Assembly (NCBI GenBank): GCA_022446825.1
Contig: JAKVBY010000031.1
Span: forward strand, 42,858-99,857
Length of the DNA stretch: 57,000 nt
From: Pirellulaceae bacterium
GTDB taxonomy: Bacteria; Planctomycetota; Planctomycetia; Pirellulales; Pirellulaceae
Direction: 5' to 3'
How positions within the stretch are numbered: the stretch's first letter is position 1; each line of letters starts with the position of its first letter. The position numbers were made by a program, and so were the translations under genes. A model generated the notes under the pieces. The model had not been told where the DNA came from, made no database searches, and worked only from the letters and a program-made list of their open reading frames with translations. Below, one piece after another: positions 8,639 through 17,656 of this stretch.

Positions 8639-9403
8639 ATGACATTGGTAAAACACAAAGACAATTTGCAATTGAAAGTCGCGTTCTGGATATCGCTCGT
8701 AGCGCATCTTGGTGCTGTGGGTGCACTAGCCAAGTGGACGTTTTCTGTCGATCCCCCAAAAACACTTTTGCTCGGTGACGCCGAGGGCATCCTCCTGTAC
8801 GTCATCGATACCGAACAATCGACTAATCAGTTCGAAAGTCTGCCGCAATCCCAACAACCAATCTACATTACACCGACGCGCGCTGTTATCGCTTCACGAA
8901 CCTACGTGGCTGAGTCTCTCCCAGACGTGACGATCGATGAAATGTTACAGCAGGAAACAACCGATCTAGAACAAAATCATATCTTCGACATGCCTCTCAT
9001 GGAACGCATCGACACGGTGCAGCCAATCCTTGAAGACTCCACAGCTGCTGATTCCAGAACCGTCCAACGGTCCTTACCTCCGAGTACACCGCCTGTTTCA
9101 ACAACGATTGCGCGTCGTGTCACGAGCACTAAAGTTATTCCACCTGACTTTTCTGGAAATCGCCCTGCTACCTTTCCTTTAACGGCCCTACAACGTGGGC
9201 TGACTGGAACGGTACGAATTCGAATTCACGTCGCCGTGGACGGTCGAGTTACGATAGACGACATTATCGAAAGTAGCGGTCACGCCGTTCTCGATGCGGC
9301 AGCCGTCAGTGCCCTTCGCAGTTGGCGGGCGACACCGGCAAGGCGAGATGGAGTCGCGATTGAGTCCTCATGGATTCTCCCCTTTGTTTTTAGTCGACGA
9401 TAA
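8639..9403 (+). CDS. TonB-family protein (energy transducer-like)
   Basis: This 254-residue protein has one N-terminal membrane segment (about residues 14-33, FWISLVAHLGAVGALAKW) and a long Thr/Ser/Pro-containing periplasmic linker. It ends in a C-terminal TonB domain of about 85 residues with the typical phrases GLTGTVRIRIHVAVDGRV and SSGHAVLDAAAVSALRSW. TonB proteins couple the proton-motive force to outer-membrane receptors through ExbB/ExbD; neither partner is in the window. The linker is less Pro-rich than in enterobacterial TonB. Its last 14 bases overlap the end of the convergent gene at 9390. Confidence 0.85.
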   Translation: MTLVKHKDNLQLKVAFWISLVAHLGAVGALAKWTFSVDPPKTLLLGDAEGILLYVIDTEQSTNQFESLPQSQQPIYITPTRAVIASRTYVAESLPDVTIDEMLQQETTDLEQNHIFDMPLMERIDTVQPILEDSTAADSRTVQRSLPPSTPPVSTTIARRVTSTKVIPPDFSGNRPATFPLTALQRGLTGTVRIRIHVAVDGRVTIDDIIESSGHAVLDAAAVSALRSWRATPARRDGVAIESSWILPFVFSRR

Positions 9404-9824
9404 TTTGCAACAATTGCCGCAAAGTCGCTTCGTCAACAAAAACCCCCTCGGCAACTAGCTGAAACATGATTTTGTTCTTGGGCCAACCCAAACTGCGCAA
9501 GATATCGTCAAATTGCTGCGCCGGGCATTTCCCTCTTAATTCAATGTAAATCAATTTTCCTGCACGATCGAACAGAACGCCATCGACTTGCCAACCACCC
9601 TGATCGTCTCCTCGCCAAACAAAAGAACCATCCGGTTCGCAAAACATCCGTGTCAGTTGGTTCAAGGCGACAACCGCCTCCTCAAAACTGACGTCTAGTG
9701 GCAGATGCGATTGCTCTGGCTTTATTTCAAGACAGGGGACAGAAACACCTTTGATCGTGTTCTCTCGGCTGGCAATCGCACTTGTCGGCAATGCATGAAG
9801 TGAAATGCAGAATCGATACATCAT
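9390..9824 (-). CDS. Conserved-looking hypothetical protein, 144 residues
   Basis: I do not recognise the family. The protein has no signal peptide or membrane segment; it has a beta-rich centre (GGWQVDGVLFDRAGKLIYIELRGK split by short turns) and a helical C-terminus. The pattern of alternating strands and an acidic/Trp pair could fit a small wHTH- or nuclease-like fold, but no catalytic motif is clear. The 3' end overlaps the TonB-like gene by 14 bases on the opposite strand. Confidence 0.6.
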   Translation of the reverse strand: MMYRFCISLHALPTSAIASRENTIKGVSVPCLEIKPEQSHLPLDVSFEEAVVALNQLTRMFCEPDGSFVWRGDDQGGWQVDGVLFDRAGKLIYIELRGKCPAQQFDDILRSLGWPKNKIMFQLVAEGVFVDEATLRQLLQIIVD

Positions 9825-9993
9825 ATGGTTAAAACGTCCTTTGCCATCAAATCATTGCTTGAGGCAAACCGCCTCCTAGTCCGTAGAACAGCAATTCGGT
9901 TGCCTTAAAACGCGAACCTCTCTGCAAGGTAAACCACTTTCTACTGGCATAATCAAGAGCGCCTACCGTACCGCCTGACTTCTACGGACTGGT

Positions 9994-10069
9994 CATCGAG
10001 CGGCTATTTCCAATTTGAGCAAGCGGTTCCTTTTCTGCGACTCGATGATCTCAATCACCATCGAGCGGC
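9994..10069. repeat. Direct 11-mer CATCGAGCGGC with an internal inverted copy
   Basis: CATCGAGCGGC occurs at 9994-10004 and 10059-10069, 65 bases apart. CTCGATG at 10041-10047 is the reverse complement of the first seven bases and can pair with 10059-10065 around an 11-base loop. The repeats lie in the 289-base gap between two minus-strand genes, near the 3' end of the hydrolase gene. They could be a 3'-end structure or a regulator site for the downstream gene. Confidence 0.3.
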
Positions 10070-10113
10070 CGTTGGTGGCAAGTAAACAATTTATTACGGT
10101 TTGGTCAGGTACC

Positions 10114-11265
10114 TCATAGACCATAGAACCTCTCGACAACTTCATGTAGATGAAACTTCAACCATTGCTCCCGGGTATAAACCGCATGGGCGTCAAAAAT
10201 GGGTATAGCTGCATTCAACGTGCCATAATCCACTAAGAGCGTCTCTCCGTCTTCATGCAACCGTGTACCACTTTTTAAGTTTGCCAGCACATCTCGCGAA
10301 CGTATTTTTGCCTGTAAGAAACGATGCAAGCGCCAGTCGGCTATGTGGGTCCTCCAATCTAACAAGCCGGGTGCTAGATTGGTGCCGGCAATGCCAAATG
10401 CCTGGACAAAATCGCCGCGCAAGCTTGAGTGTATTTCTTCGCTCGAACTTGGCAGCGGAACGGTTAAATCATCCTCTTTATTCAGCGCACGATGATTGAC
10501 AAAGTGTAGCAACTGTGAAAATCCGCGACCCTCCCAACCATAACGAACCGGTACTCCAAAACTCGCGATGTCACATTCAATATTCTCCAGCGGAGGATGC
10601 TTACTTTGGAATATGTTCCACACCTCATTCCAGATTGACGGGTCAGACGCTGAACTAGTCGGACCTGACCAAAGGCTGCGCACGGCATGGAAGAACGCCT
10701 CACGACTTTCCACATCACACCCTAATAGATTGGTCAGCAAAGCCAACACGTTACCGCCGTGACTATGTCCCCAAAGCAAAACGCGGCCGCGGTCGCGGGC
10801 ATGGCGTTGATGCAACTCAGCGACCAGTCGGACAGCCGCCTCGGCACGGGCAAGATGATTATTTTCACCTGTCCACTGGAACAATTTCACGGGAATTTCT
10901 GGATGTGTCTCTGAATTTATCGCCGCACTCAGCTGCTCGGCATATTCCTCCGTGTAATTTCCCGCATATTTAGCAAACGAGTCCAGTCCACGGGTTTGCA
11001 GATCCGAGAGGACTTGGCGTGCTTGTGGCCACACGCGCGACAGCGTTCGAATCCATCCGAGCGGATCAGAACCTACAAATGTACCGTGAATTAAATACAC
11101 GCTTCGGACGCCGACTTCTCGTAACCGCCGGCCGATAGCATACCTCTGGTGTTGAGCCGACTCCTCGATTTCAGCCTTCGATGTCAGCGGATGCTCGATA
11201 ATCGAAAACACCGAATTTCCACGACGCGTGTAGGTCTGATGGCGAAAACGATTGTCTTTGGGCAT
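10114..11265 (-). CDS. Alpha/beta hydrolase, lipase/PGAP1-like, cytoplasmic
   Basis: This 383-residue protein has no signal peptide. The segment VYLIHGTFVGSDPLGW (about residues 56-71) carries the HG oxyanion-type motif. The nucleophile elbow GHSHGGNVLAL (about 166-176) carries the presumed catalytic Ser. Asp and His candidates occur in the C-terminal half (for example FVNHRALNKEDD and DAHAV), but I cannot place them firmly. The large region between elbow and C-terminus could form a lid. The natural substrate is unknown; an ester or lipid is expected. The gene is divergent from the SRAP gene, with under 90 bases between the starts. Confidence 0.7.
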   Translation of the reverse strand: MPKDNRFRHQTYTRRGNSVFSIIEHPLTSKAEIEESAQHQRYAIGRRLREVGVRSVYLIHGTFVGSDPLGWIRTLSRVWPQARQVLSDLQTRGLDSFAKYAGNYTEEYAEQLSAAINSETHPEIPVKLFQWTGENNHLARAEAAVRLVAELHQRHARDRGRVLLWGHSHGGNVLALLTNLLGCDVESREAFFHAVRSLWSGPTSSASDPSIWNEVWNIFQSKHPPLENIECDIASFGVPVRYGWEGRGFSQLLHFVNHRALNKEDDLTVPLPSSSEEIHSSLRGDFVQAFGIAGTNLAPGLLDWRTHIADWRLHRFLQAKIRSRDVLANLKSGTRLHEDGETLLVDYGTLNAAIPIFDAHAVYTREQWLKFHLHEVVERFYGL

Positions 11266-11340
11266 GACGGTCTAAGATGGCAGGAGCAGTTAATCGATTT
11301 TTGGTCCTTACCAATGTACATCATCCGTAAACTTCTCGGT

Positions 11341-11346
11341 TACAAT
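11341..11346 (+). promoter_or_regulatory. -10-like TACAAT immediately before the SRAP start
   Basis: TACAAT matches the bacterial -10 consensus at five of six positions and ends six bases before the ATG at 11353. Transcription from it would begin at or next to the start codon, giving a leaderless or near-leaderless mRNA. There is no good Shine-Dalgarno site in the same stretch. No good -35 is visible at the usual spacing. Confidence 0.3.
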
Positions 11347-11352
11347 GCTCGG

Positions 11353-12033
11353 ATGTGTGGTCGCTTCACTTTACATACACCAGCGACAGAGCTGTTTCAG
11401 TTGCTGTTGCTCGATCTTCACGAGCCCCTCGTACCGCGCTACAACATTGCGCCGACACAATCAATCGCCACGGTACGCCAGCTGTCCAAGCAAACCATGC
11501 CACACTTGGCATCCTTGCAGTGGGGTTTGATCCCTTCCTGGGCCACAAAAACAGCAAAGAATCGCCCCCTTATTAATGCCCGCGCCGAAACGGTCGCCGA
11601 GAAACCAAGTTTCCGGGACGCCTTGGCCCGACAGCGGTGTCTGATTTTGTGCGACGGATATTATGAATGGCAGGCCAGTGGAAAAAAGAAACAGGCGTTC
11701 TACATTCGCCAAAAAGATGAGCGCCCATTCGCATTTGCCGGAATCTGGGACAGATGGTATGGCGGCAGCAACTCGGCAACGGACACATGCGCCATCATTA
11801 CGACATCGGCGAATGATTTGACGCGGCCTATCCATAAACGCATGCCAGTCATTCTGGACCGAGCAGACTATGCGGCCTGGCTGGATCCGCAGCACAATGA
11901 AAAAAACGCTCTGCTTGAAATGTTACAACCTTTTGATTCAGCTGAAATGAAAATTGATCGCATCAGTTCATACGTCAACCGTGTGAAAAACGATGACGTG
12001 CGCTGTATTCAAATTCAGCGAGAACTTTTTTGA
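11353..12033 (+). CDS. SRAP-domain abasic-site DNA-protein crosslink protein (YedK/HMCES family)
   Basis: The start is fixed by biochemistry: the family needs Cys2 exposed after Met removal, and an MCGRF start lies at 11353 although the frame is open further upstream. The 226-residue length fits the family (about 220-230). Key residues are all present: Cys2, Asn75 (LINARAET), Glu105 (DGYYEW) and His161 (PIHKRMPVIL). The PRYNIAPTQ and LIPSWA segments are also present. The protein forms a thiazolidine link with abasic sites in single-stranded DNA and so shields them. The usual RCLIPADGYYEW reads RCLILCDGYYEW here, putting an extra Cys100 near the active site. It stands alone, without SOS-gene neighbours. 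Confidence 0.93.
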   Translation: MCGRFTLHTPATELFQLLLLDLHEPLVPRYNIAPTQSIATVRQLSKQTMPHLASLQWGLIPSWATKTAKNRPLINARAETVAEKPSFRDALARQRCLILCDGYYEWQASGKKKQAFYIRQKDERPFAFAGIWDRWYGGSNSATDTCAIITTSANDLTRPIHKRMPVILDRADYAAWLDPQHNEKNALLEMLQPFDSAEMKIDRISSYVNRVKNDDVRCIQIQRELF

Positions 12034-12049
12034 CTTGTGATGTTGGCAA

Positions 12050-13378
12050 CTAAGCTGTCGCCCAATATCCCCCTCGCGCATGGTCAAACTTTACCTCCGC
12101 GCCACGTTTGGATAGATCGAGCTGACCATTGCGGAAAACTTCATGACCCATCACCCAAGTTCGTCTGGGCCATCCTGATAAAGTCACACCGTCCCAGGGA
12201 CTCCACTGACACTTTGTTTCTTGGTCTACATTACGAATTTCCTGGCGATAGTTCAAATCGACTAAGACTAAATCGGCGTCATAGCCAATTTCAATCCGGC
12301 CCTTATCAACGAGGTCCCACACGCGCGCTGGTGCATCACACATCCAACCAACAACTTGCTCAAGTGTACACCGTCCGGAATTGACCTCATTCAACATCAA
12401 AGCAAGTGAATTCTCGACTGCTGGTAAACCCGACGGCGACTGAGGAAACGGCTTTTGCTTTTCCACCAGTGTGTGTGGCGCGTGATCCGTCGCGATGACC
12501 TGAATGCGGCCATCCAACAATGCCGTCCACAATTGTTCATTGTCTTCTTTGTTCTTTATCGAAGGATTCATCTGGATCAGGGACCCAAGTCGAGTATAGT
12601 CATCCGTGTTAAAGAACAAATGGTGAGGGCAAGCTTCGGCAGTGATTAACTGCTGATGATCATAGAATAATTCCGTCTCTGCTCCGGTAGAACAATGCAG
12701 TACATGAAAGCGGTGATCATGTCGCTTCGCCAAATCGATAGCACGAGATGTCGCAATGAGTGCCGCCTGATGATCACGAATGCGAGAATGATCGGCCACA
12801 TCGGTTGAGGCACTGAATCGTTCCTGATTCCTGCGTACGGTGCTTTCATCCTCACAATGCGCTGTAATCGGTAGAGTTGTTTCGGAAAAAATACGTTCCA
12901 ACGCATCCTGCTGATCAACCAGCAAATTACCGGTACTCGAACCGATAAAAATCTTGATGCCGGGCGTTCGGCGGGCTGCTTTAAGTTGCTCAATATTGTC
13001 AGGTGTCGCCCCAATATAAAATCCATAATTAACCAAACATTTGGTAGCGGCAAGATCCAATTTTTCGTGTAACCGCTCAACAGTAATCGTATTCGGATTA
13101 GTATTAGGCATCTCTAAAAATGACGTAATTCCACCTTTTGCACAGGCACGTGTAGCGTGTTCAAAATCTTCTTTGTGGGTGAGTCCTGGCTCACGAAAAT
13201 GCACCTGGTCGTCAATAACGCCTGGAATTAAATGCAGACCAGTGGCATCCACTGTCTCATCTACAGTGACCTGCGGGGCGTCATCGATTTCAACGATTTT
13301 AGTACCGTCAATAATCACCGATGTGCGGATTGAACCGGTAGGCAACACGACCGTTGCATTCTTAATTCGTGTCTTCAT
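12050..13378 (-). CDS. pyrC: Dihydroorotase, class I-type
   Basis: This 442-residue amidohydrolase catalyses the reversible cyclisation of carbamoyl-aspartate to dihydroorotate in pyrimidine synthesis. The metal-site motif reads [10 protein letters not shown] (residues 56-65), so the first His of the usual HxH is Gln58; His60 and Arg62 are kept. The carbamylated Lys is probably Lys142 (GIKIFIGS). Metal or substrate ligands include His174, His228 and Asp298 in ATDHAPH. From memory, the [10 protein letters not shown] version is shared with Bacteroidetes dihydroorotases. An allantoinase or hydantoinase is possible but less likely, given FREPG and EMPNTNP. It is downstream of the small CxCC protein on the same strand and alone as a pyrimidine gene. 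Confidence 0.88.
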   Translation of the reverse strand: MKTRIKNATVVLPTGSIRTSVIIDGTKIVEIDDAPQVTVDETVDATGLHLIPGVIDDQVHFREPGLTHKEDFEHATRACAKGGITSFLEMPNTNPNTITVERLHEKLDLAATKCLVNYGFYIGATPDNIEQLKAARRTPGIKIFIGSSTGNLLVDQQDALERIFSETTLPITAHCEDESTVRRNQERFSASTDVADHSRIRDHQAALIATSRAIDLAKRHDHRFHVLHCSTGAETELFYDHQQLITAEACPHHLFFNTDDYTRLGSLIQMNPSIKNKEDNEQLWTALLDGRIQVIATDHAPHTLVEKQKPFPQSPSGLPAVENSLALMLNEVNSGRCTLEQVVGWMCDAPARVWDLVDKGRIEIGYDADLVLVDLNYRQEIRNVDQETKCQWSPWDGVTLSGWPRRTWVMGHEVFRNGQLDLSKRGAEVKFDHARGGYWATA

Positions 13379-13454
13379 ATGTCGCTTCCATTCCTGAGTC
13401 TTTGCGTAGAAATCTTATTCCAATGAGTCGATGATTAGCTTCAACTCACTTTCC

Positions 13455-13679
13455 TCAATCATCATATGAGCTGCAACATTCGCAAATAGGTCTCTCAACT
13501 TCGGCAAGATGATCATCTACACCCATGATTTGTAATAGCTCTTTCAGTAAACGTCGCCGTTCCGCCTCATCTTGCGGAATCGTGAGCTCCACCATACCTT
13601 GCCCAAGGACTTGATCTAAGGCTTTTTGAAACTGTTCTTCGCTGATTCCTAAACGATTCACGCTGTGCGATATAGGCAA
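13455..13679 (-). CDS. Small protein with C-terminal CxCC, unknown function
   Basis: This 74-residue protein is mostly helical and charged (ISEEQFQKALDQVLGQG, then AERRRLLKELLQIMGV) and ends PICECCSSYDD. It has no membrane segment. The frame ends only 76 bases before the dihydroorotase start on the same strand. The Cys cluster could bind metal. I do not recognise a family; the coherent amphipathic helices make it more credible than the overlapping frames. Confidence 0.5.
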   Translation of the reverse strand: MPISHSVNRLGISEEQFQKALDQVLGQGMVELTIPQDEAERRRLLKELLQIMGVDDHLAEVERPICECCSSYDD

Positions 13680-13838
13680 TTTTTTCTTCGCAAAAAACGT
13701 TGGTCAGCGGCAGTCATCACCAGCAGATGCTTGAACATATCATATATCATTCACGCATATTTCCTTTTTATTATGTTCTTGCCAACCCGCTTAGCTATAC
13801 ACGCTTTAGCTATACCCACTTCGATAGACCTTAACAGA

Positions 13839-15728
13839 CTAGACCTTACGAATGAAATGAGATGCAAAGCTGCGAACTTCTTTACCGTTTAAGACATGCA
13901 CCATGCGAAGTTGTTGAATCGTCGAATCGCTAAACTGACCTAAGGGGACGTGAATCCATTGTTTCTTAAAGCGTTTTGCCAGACGGCGCCAGCCCGCGCC
14001 AGGTGGGTCACTGCTCAAGAGGACAATGCGCGGCGCGAGACTGTGCAAGCAAGCCGCGGCTAACAAGCGTTCTTCCATAGTCTCAGTAAAATCTAGTCGA
14101 GGATCCGTCCAGATGTCTGGGATCGCAAGAGGCGGAAATAGAAACAGCGCTCCACCATAGGTCGCCAAGCCGATTCCAGGACCGACAAGTTCATCCTGGA
14201 AATTGGTTGCAAAAAAACCCAACGTTGATTCCTCTGCATGCTCTGCAAACCATGTCGTGCGCCAGGGATACTGGCGGGGATCCGCTGGAGAATCAAACAA
14301 CATGACGACACAATCTAGTTTGCCGCGATTTGCAGGTAAGACTTTGATATAAATATCCCCGTCATGCCAATGGCGGATGGTCTCGCGGATGTCAATTCCA
14401 TCCTTGATGCTCGTCGTAAACTTTTCACTTTGGGCTAAGTCCGCTCCCACGATGGCCTTTGCTCGATCGACAACATGAGCGCGAAAGTTTTCGATGGAAT
14501 TGTCCTCCGGAGGCCAACTGCATTGTGCCAATGGATTCCAACGCATTTTCCACTGATCGGATTCGATCCTTTCCGGGCGCCGCTGGAGGTTGCAGCTGCG
14601 CCAGGAGACCGGTGGGCCTGGTAAGCGGCTCACCACATCTACAATATTTCCATCCGATAACTCCGCCCGATCGATCCCTAAGTTCAACGTTTCCAATCCG
14701 CTCAGCTCGGTATACGGGAACGTGCCCGCTGTTTCCGCGACTTGCAAGGCATATTGATCGCCCACCATTTGTTTGGCGGCCATCACAAGCGAGTAAAGAT
14801 CCGGGGTCATGCGCCGCTCGATCAGCGACAAATTACGGACATATTGCAAACAACGCGATAACATGTGTGGCGTGATCTTACGTGCTCGATGTTTGAGTTC
14901 TGCACGATAAGTATCACGCGCCGCTAGGAACAACTCCTTCACGCCATCAATTGACAAATTTGTATCATCTTCAAGTTCGGACCGGGCGCGCTCGTAGAGA
15001 CCAGTAATGAACGGTAATTCACCAAACATAAAAAGTAGCTGGTCGAAATTGGGTTGATAGACAACTGTATCTTCCACAAGGTCGTCTTCCGTCACGGACG
15101 CCACACGATCCAAGTACGCTGATCGAATCCAGGGCCATTCTAAAATAGAGCAAACAAAGACAATGGCTTCATAATCCGCTTCCAATTGCCGTAAACGATT
15201 TGCCATATGCACCGCCCGCGCCTGAGGTTGCCCTGCAGGAAGTCGGTCAATTGTGGGAAGAACTGCAGCGGCAAACCGATGTAAAGGAACGGTTTTGAGC
15301 GCATAAGGGTCGGGTAATACATCTCCGACTGCCTCGAAGTGGGACGTTTCCAAATCAACAAAGGCGCGGGGAATATGTTCGCCGATAGCGATGCGTAAAG
15401 CCGCAATTACCCCCTGGCAAGGATCAATCGGCACATAACTCAGCGTGTTTTGGTCTGCTTCATCCAGAGAATCGTATGCCGATTCTCTTTCTGGGGTCCA
15501 TTCGACTGGCAAGAACTTGTGCTCAACCTGAGTCACCATAGTAGGGATAGGTAATCGATCAATGGACTGCTCGACATCTACTTGAAAGGATGGTGGCAAG
15601 GGTACCGCGACGCAATCAAAGTCATGTTCAAGCATCGTGCGCCGAACTTCCAGAGCAAAATCGCCGCTACCGTGGATGATCGGCAGGACAGTGATTTTAT
15701 TCCCAATCTGCAGTATTTCGTGCGGCAT
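13839..15728 (-). CDS. 629-residue MoxR-partner protein, TraB/DUF5682-like N-terminal half
   Basis: The 629-residue protein has no signal peptide or clear membrane segment. The first ~220 residues follow the layout I associate with the DUF5682/TraB-ChaN-like superfamily. That layout is a start strand with HGSGDFALEVRRTML, a strand ending in a conserved Pro turn (CVAVPLPPSF), later VIAALRIAI...FVDLE, and a strand-helix VFVCSILEW. The C-terminal ~250 residues look like a second alpha/beta domain (VLPANRGKLDCVVMLFDSP, RIVLLSSDPPG). Only 21 bases separate it from the upstream MoxR ATPase, so the two are almost certainly co-expressed. GGAT about six bases before the ATG serves as binding site. The family call is inference; function unknown. 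No von Willebrand A gene is adjacent. Confidence 0.7.
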   Translation of the reverse strand: MPHEILQIGNKITVLPIIHGSGDFALEVRRTMLEHDFDCVAVPLPPSFQVDVEQSIDRLPIPTMVTQVEHKFLPVEWTPERESAYDSLDEADQNTLSYVPIDPCQGVIAALRIAIGEHIPRAFVDLETSHFEAVGDVLPDPYALKTVPLHRFAAAVLPTIDRLPAGQPQARAVHMANRLRQLEADYEAIVFVCSILEWPWIRSAYLDRVASVTEDDLVEDTVVYQPNFDQLLFMFGELPFITGLYERARSELEDDTNLSIDGVKELFLAARDTYRAELKHRARKITPHMLSRCLQYVRNLSLIERRMTPDLYSLVMAAKQMVGDQYALQVAETAGTFPYTELSGLETLNLGIDRAELSDGNIVDVVSRLPGPPVSWRSCNLQRRPERIESDQWKMRWNPLAQCSWPPEDNSIENFRAHVVDRAKAIVGADLAQSEKFTTSIKDGIDIRETIRHWHDGDIYIKVLPANRGKLDCVVMLFDSPADPRQYPWRTTWFAEHAEESTLGFFATNFQDELVGPGIGLATYGGALFLFPPLAIPDIWTDPRLDFTETMEERLLAAACLHSLAPRIVLLSSDPPGAGWRRLAKRFKKQWIHVPLGQFSDSTIQQLRMVHVLNGKEVRSFASHFIRKV

Positions 15729-15749
15729 TACTTATCCAAACACTCGCGG

Positions 15750-16709
15750 CTAGATGGTGTCCTCTTCGTCCTCATCTTCATCACGATCGGGATGCAGTGG
15801 ATCATCGGGAGCAAAAAAGAAATCTCCGAGACCTAAGGGGACAGCTTCACCACCAAGGGTCCGATTTTTTCGCTCTGCTAAGGCCTCCAAATCAACCGCT
15901 TCCTCTCCTAAACATCGTTCCAGCGCTTCGCGCCACACTTTATCCCGAGCAATCGGATGCGTTGGATCTTGTGCGAGTCGTTTGATCGCGAAGCGCAGTA
16001 AATTAATGCCATCCCGCGGTGAAAAATCGAGCTGCAATTCATGGGCACGCTGTAGAAACTCGACTGTCATTGCCAACATTTCAATTTCTGCAAATGGTAA
16101 ATGATACTGCAGAATCGCAAGCTCTTCCTGTTTATCTGGAAAACCCAACTGCAAGGTTGGTTGCAGGCGGCTGAGGATATATTCAGGAATTTCGTAGGTC
16201 GATTCATCCTGATTCATAGTCACAGCGCAACGAAAATCAGCGTGGGCTCTGATCGTAATTCCGGCAATGATGGACTCGACATAACGACGGTGATCAAACA
16301 ACGGTGCCAAGCTGGCCCACGACTTTTCGTTCATACGATTGCCCTCATCGAGGACACACACACCGCCCCGAATCATTGCCGTTACAAGGGGCGAAGCGTG
16401 GTAGGCAATCTTGCCATGTTCTGCCAACACCGGCGTCACTAAAAGGTCTTCCGGACGTGTGTCCGCGGTACACTGAAAAATAAAGAGTTCTTGTTGTCGC
16501 GCTCGCGCCCCCGCCATTGCCAGGACCGTTTTCCCAATTCCTGGCACTCCAACAAGTCGCGGAGTCAGTGGTAAATCTTGATCATCTACCACCACCCAGC
16601 AGGCGAGCAATTGCTTGAGGATTTCTGTCTGCCCAATCCACTCCCCTGTGGCATCATGAGGATGGCTAAGTTTCAGATGGATACCGTCGATATCGACATG
16701 ATCTTGCAT
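15750..16709 (-). CDS. MoxR-family AAA+ ATPase
   Basis: The chosen start (319 residues) is the ATG at 16709, because a perfect AGGAGG sits five bases before it; ATGs at 16736 and 16931 are in frame but lack this. Walker A is GVPGIGKT (54-61), Walker B VCVLDEGN (117-124), sensor-1 Asn166, with a probable arginine finger near Arg181. These and the short length fit MoxR-type ATPases, which act as chaperone-like remodellers with partner proteins. The C-terminus is an acidic tail ([12 protein letters not shown]), suggesting protein contacts. It is first in a two-gene unit with the 629-residue protein. Partner assignment is from context. Confidence 0.88.
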   Translation of the reverse strand: MQDHVDIDGIHLKLSHPHDATGEWIGQTEILKQLLACWVVVDDQDLPLTPRLVGVPGIGKTVLAMAGARARQQELFIFQCTADTRPEDLLVTPVLAEHGKIAYHASPLVTAMIRGGVCVLDEGNRMNEKSWASLAPLFDHRRYVESIIAGITIRAHADFRCAVTMNQDESTYEIPEYILSRLQPTLQLGFPDKQEELAILQYHLPFAEIEMLAMTVEFLQRAHELQLDFSPRDGINLLRFAIKRLAQDPTHPIARDKVWREALERCLGEEAVDLEALAERKNRTLGGEAVPLGLGDFFFAPDDPLHPDRDEDEDEEDTI

Positions 16710-16714
16710 TGATT

Positions 16715-16720
16715 CCTCCT
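16715..16720 (-). promoter_or_regulatory. Perfect Shine-Dalgarno site deciding the MoxR start
   Basis: On the minus strand the hexamer reads AGGAGG with five bases before ATG. It is one of the few perfect sites in the window and decides between three in-frame ATGs. Confidence 0.7.
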
Positions 16721-16969
16721 CTATCTTTTCGTTCATCCTACTTCCCCAGCGTTTTGAGTCCAAGCTGAGCGCCACCTTTGATCTAATTTGTCCGTCTTCA
16801 GTCTTGTCAAAGGATGTTGCCCGGGACAAAAATGGAATTCGATTCTTTCCTCCTGATAACCAGCATCTGTGCACTACGCATCTTTGTTGGTGCGCTTCGA
16901 TACCTGTAGACAGTAAGAAAGCCAGCGACAATCGGTACTACACGAAAACATTGGTTTCTGCGCGGCTTT

Positions 16970-17656
16970 ATGCTTGGTGGGCTATTGATCGCAGCCCTCA
17001 ACGCAATTTCTTTTTTTGTGCGTACTGGAGGATGGGGAACTTTACTAGGGCAAGTACTCCAAGCAGACGAAGCCATTGGATTTCCGTGGCTGCTGTGGCG
17101 TGACGGATTCAATTACGGCGGGTTGTTTGTTGAATTAACGGGACTTTTTCTGAATGCTTTGGTGGGTGCATTGGTTGGTACAATTTTCGGACTGGTAGCG
17201 TTAACCCAAACCAAATGGCTCAATCACATGGTAGAAGATATCGAATTACGTTATACGATCCAAAACGATCGCCGGCTTCAGTTTTCTATTCGCGGATTAT
17301 TTGTCGCCATGGCAATTTCTGGTGTTTTCATAACGTTAGCAAGAAATATTGCGCCACAACCAGAGGTGCTCTTTTTCATTTATCTTTGCGGTCCCACTTT
17401 TCTCGTCATATTAGCCATGCTGCCACGACGAATTTCGTGGCAGCAACGTGTAACCTTACTCACACCCATTGCGATCACACTGATCGGGGTGGCGATATTC
17501 GTGGGAATACAAATGAACATGGAATTCGAACGCGTGCTGATGGGAATCTTTGTTTGTTGGGTACCACAGAGCGTTTTTACGGCAATGCTTCTGACAACCG
17601 GAACGTTAGCAATGTATTGTCGACGTTCTGATGATTCCCCACGCGCATCACGTTGA
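16970..17656 (+). CDS. Integral membrane protein of unknown function
   Basis: This 228-residue protein has about five hydrophobic segments: near residues 2-20, 50-80, 105-122, 130-148 and 160-215. The segment LQFSIRGLFVAMAISGVFIT resembles a phrase common at the start of planctomycete membrane proteins (QFSIR/QFSLR-LL), here internal. The frame is open back to 16910, so a non-ATG start about 13 codons upstream is possible and would add a basic RKHWFLRG leader. It is divergent from the MoxR gene and overlaps the kinase gene by nine bases at its 3' end. Confidence 0.65.
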   Translation: MLGGLLIAALNAISFFVRTGGWGTLLGQVLQADEAIGFPWLLWRDGFNYGGLFVELTGLFLNALVGALVGTIFGLVALTQTKWLNHMVEDIELRYTIQNDRRLQFSIRGLFVAMAISGVFITLARNIAPQPEVLFFIYLCGPTFLVILAMLPRRISWQQRVTLLTPIAITLIGVAIFVGIQMNMEFERVLMGIFVCWVPQSVFTAMLLTTGTLAMYCRRSDDSPRASR

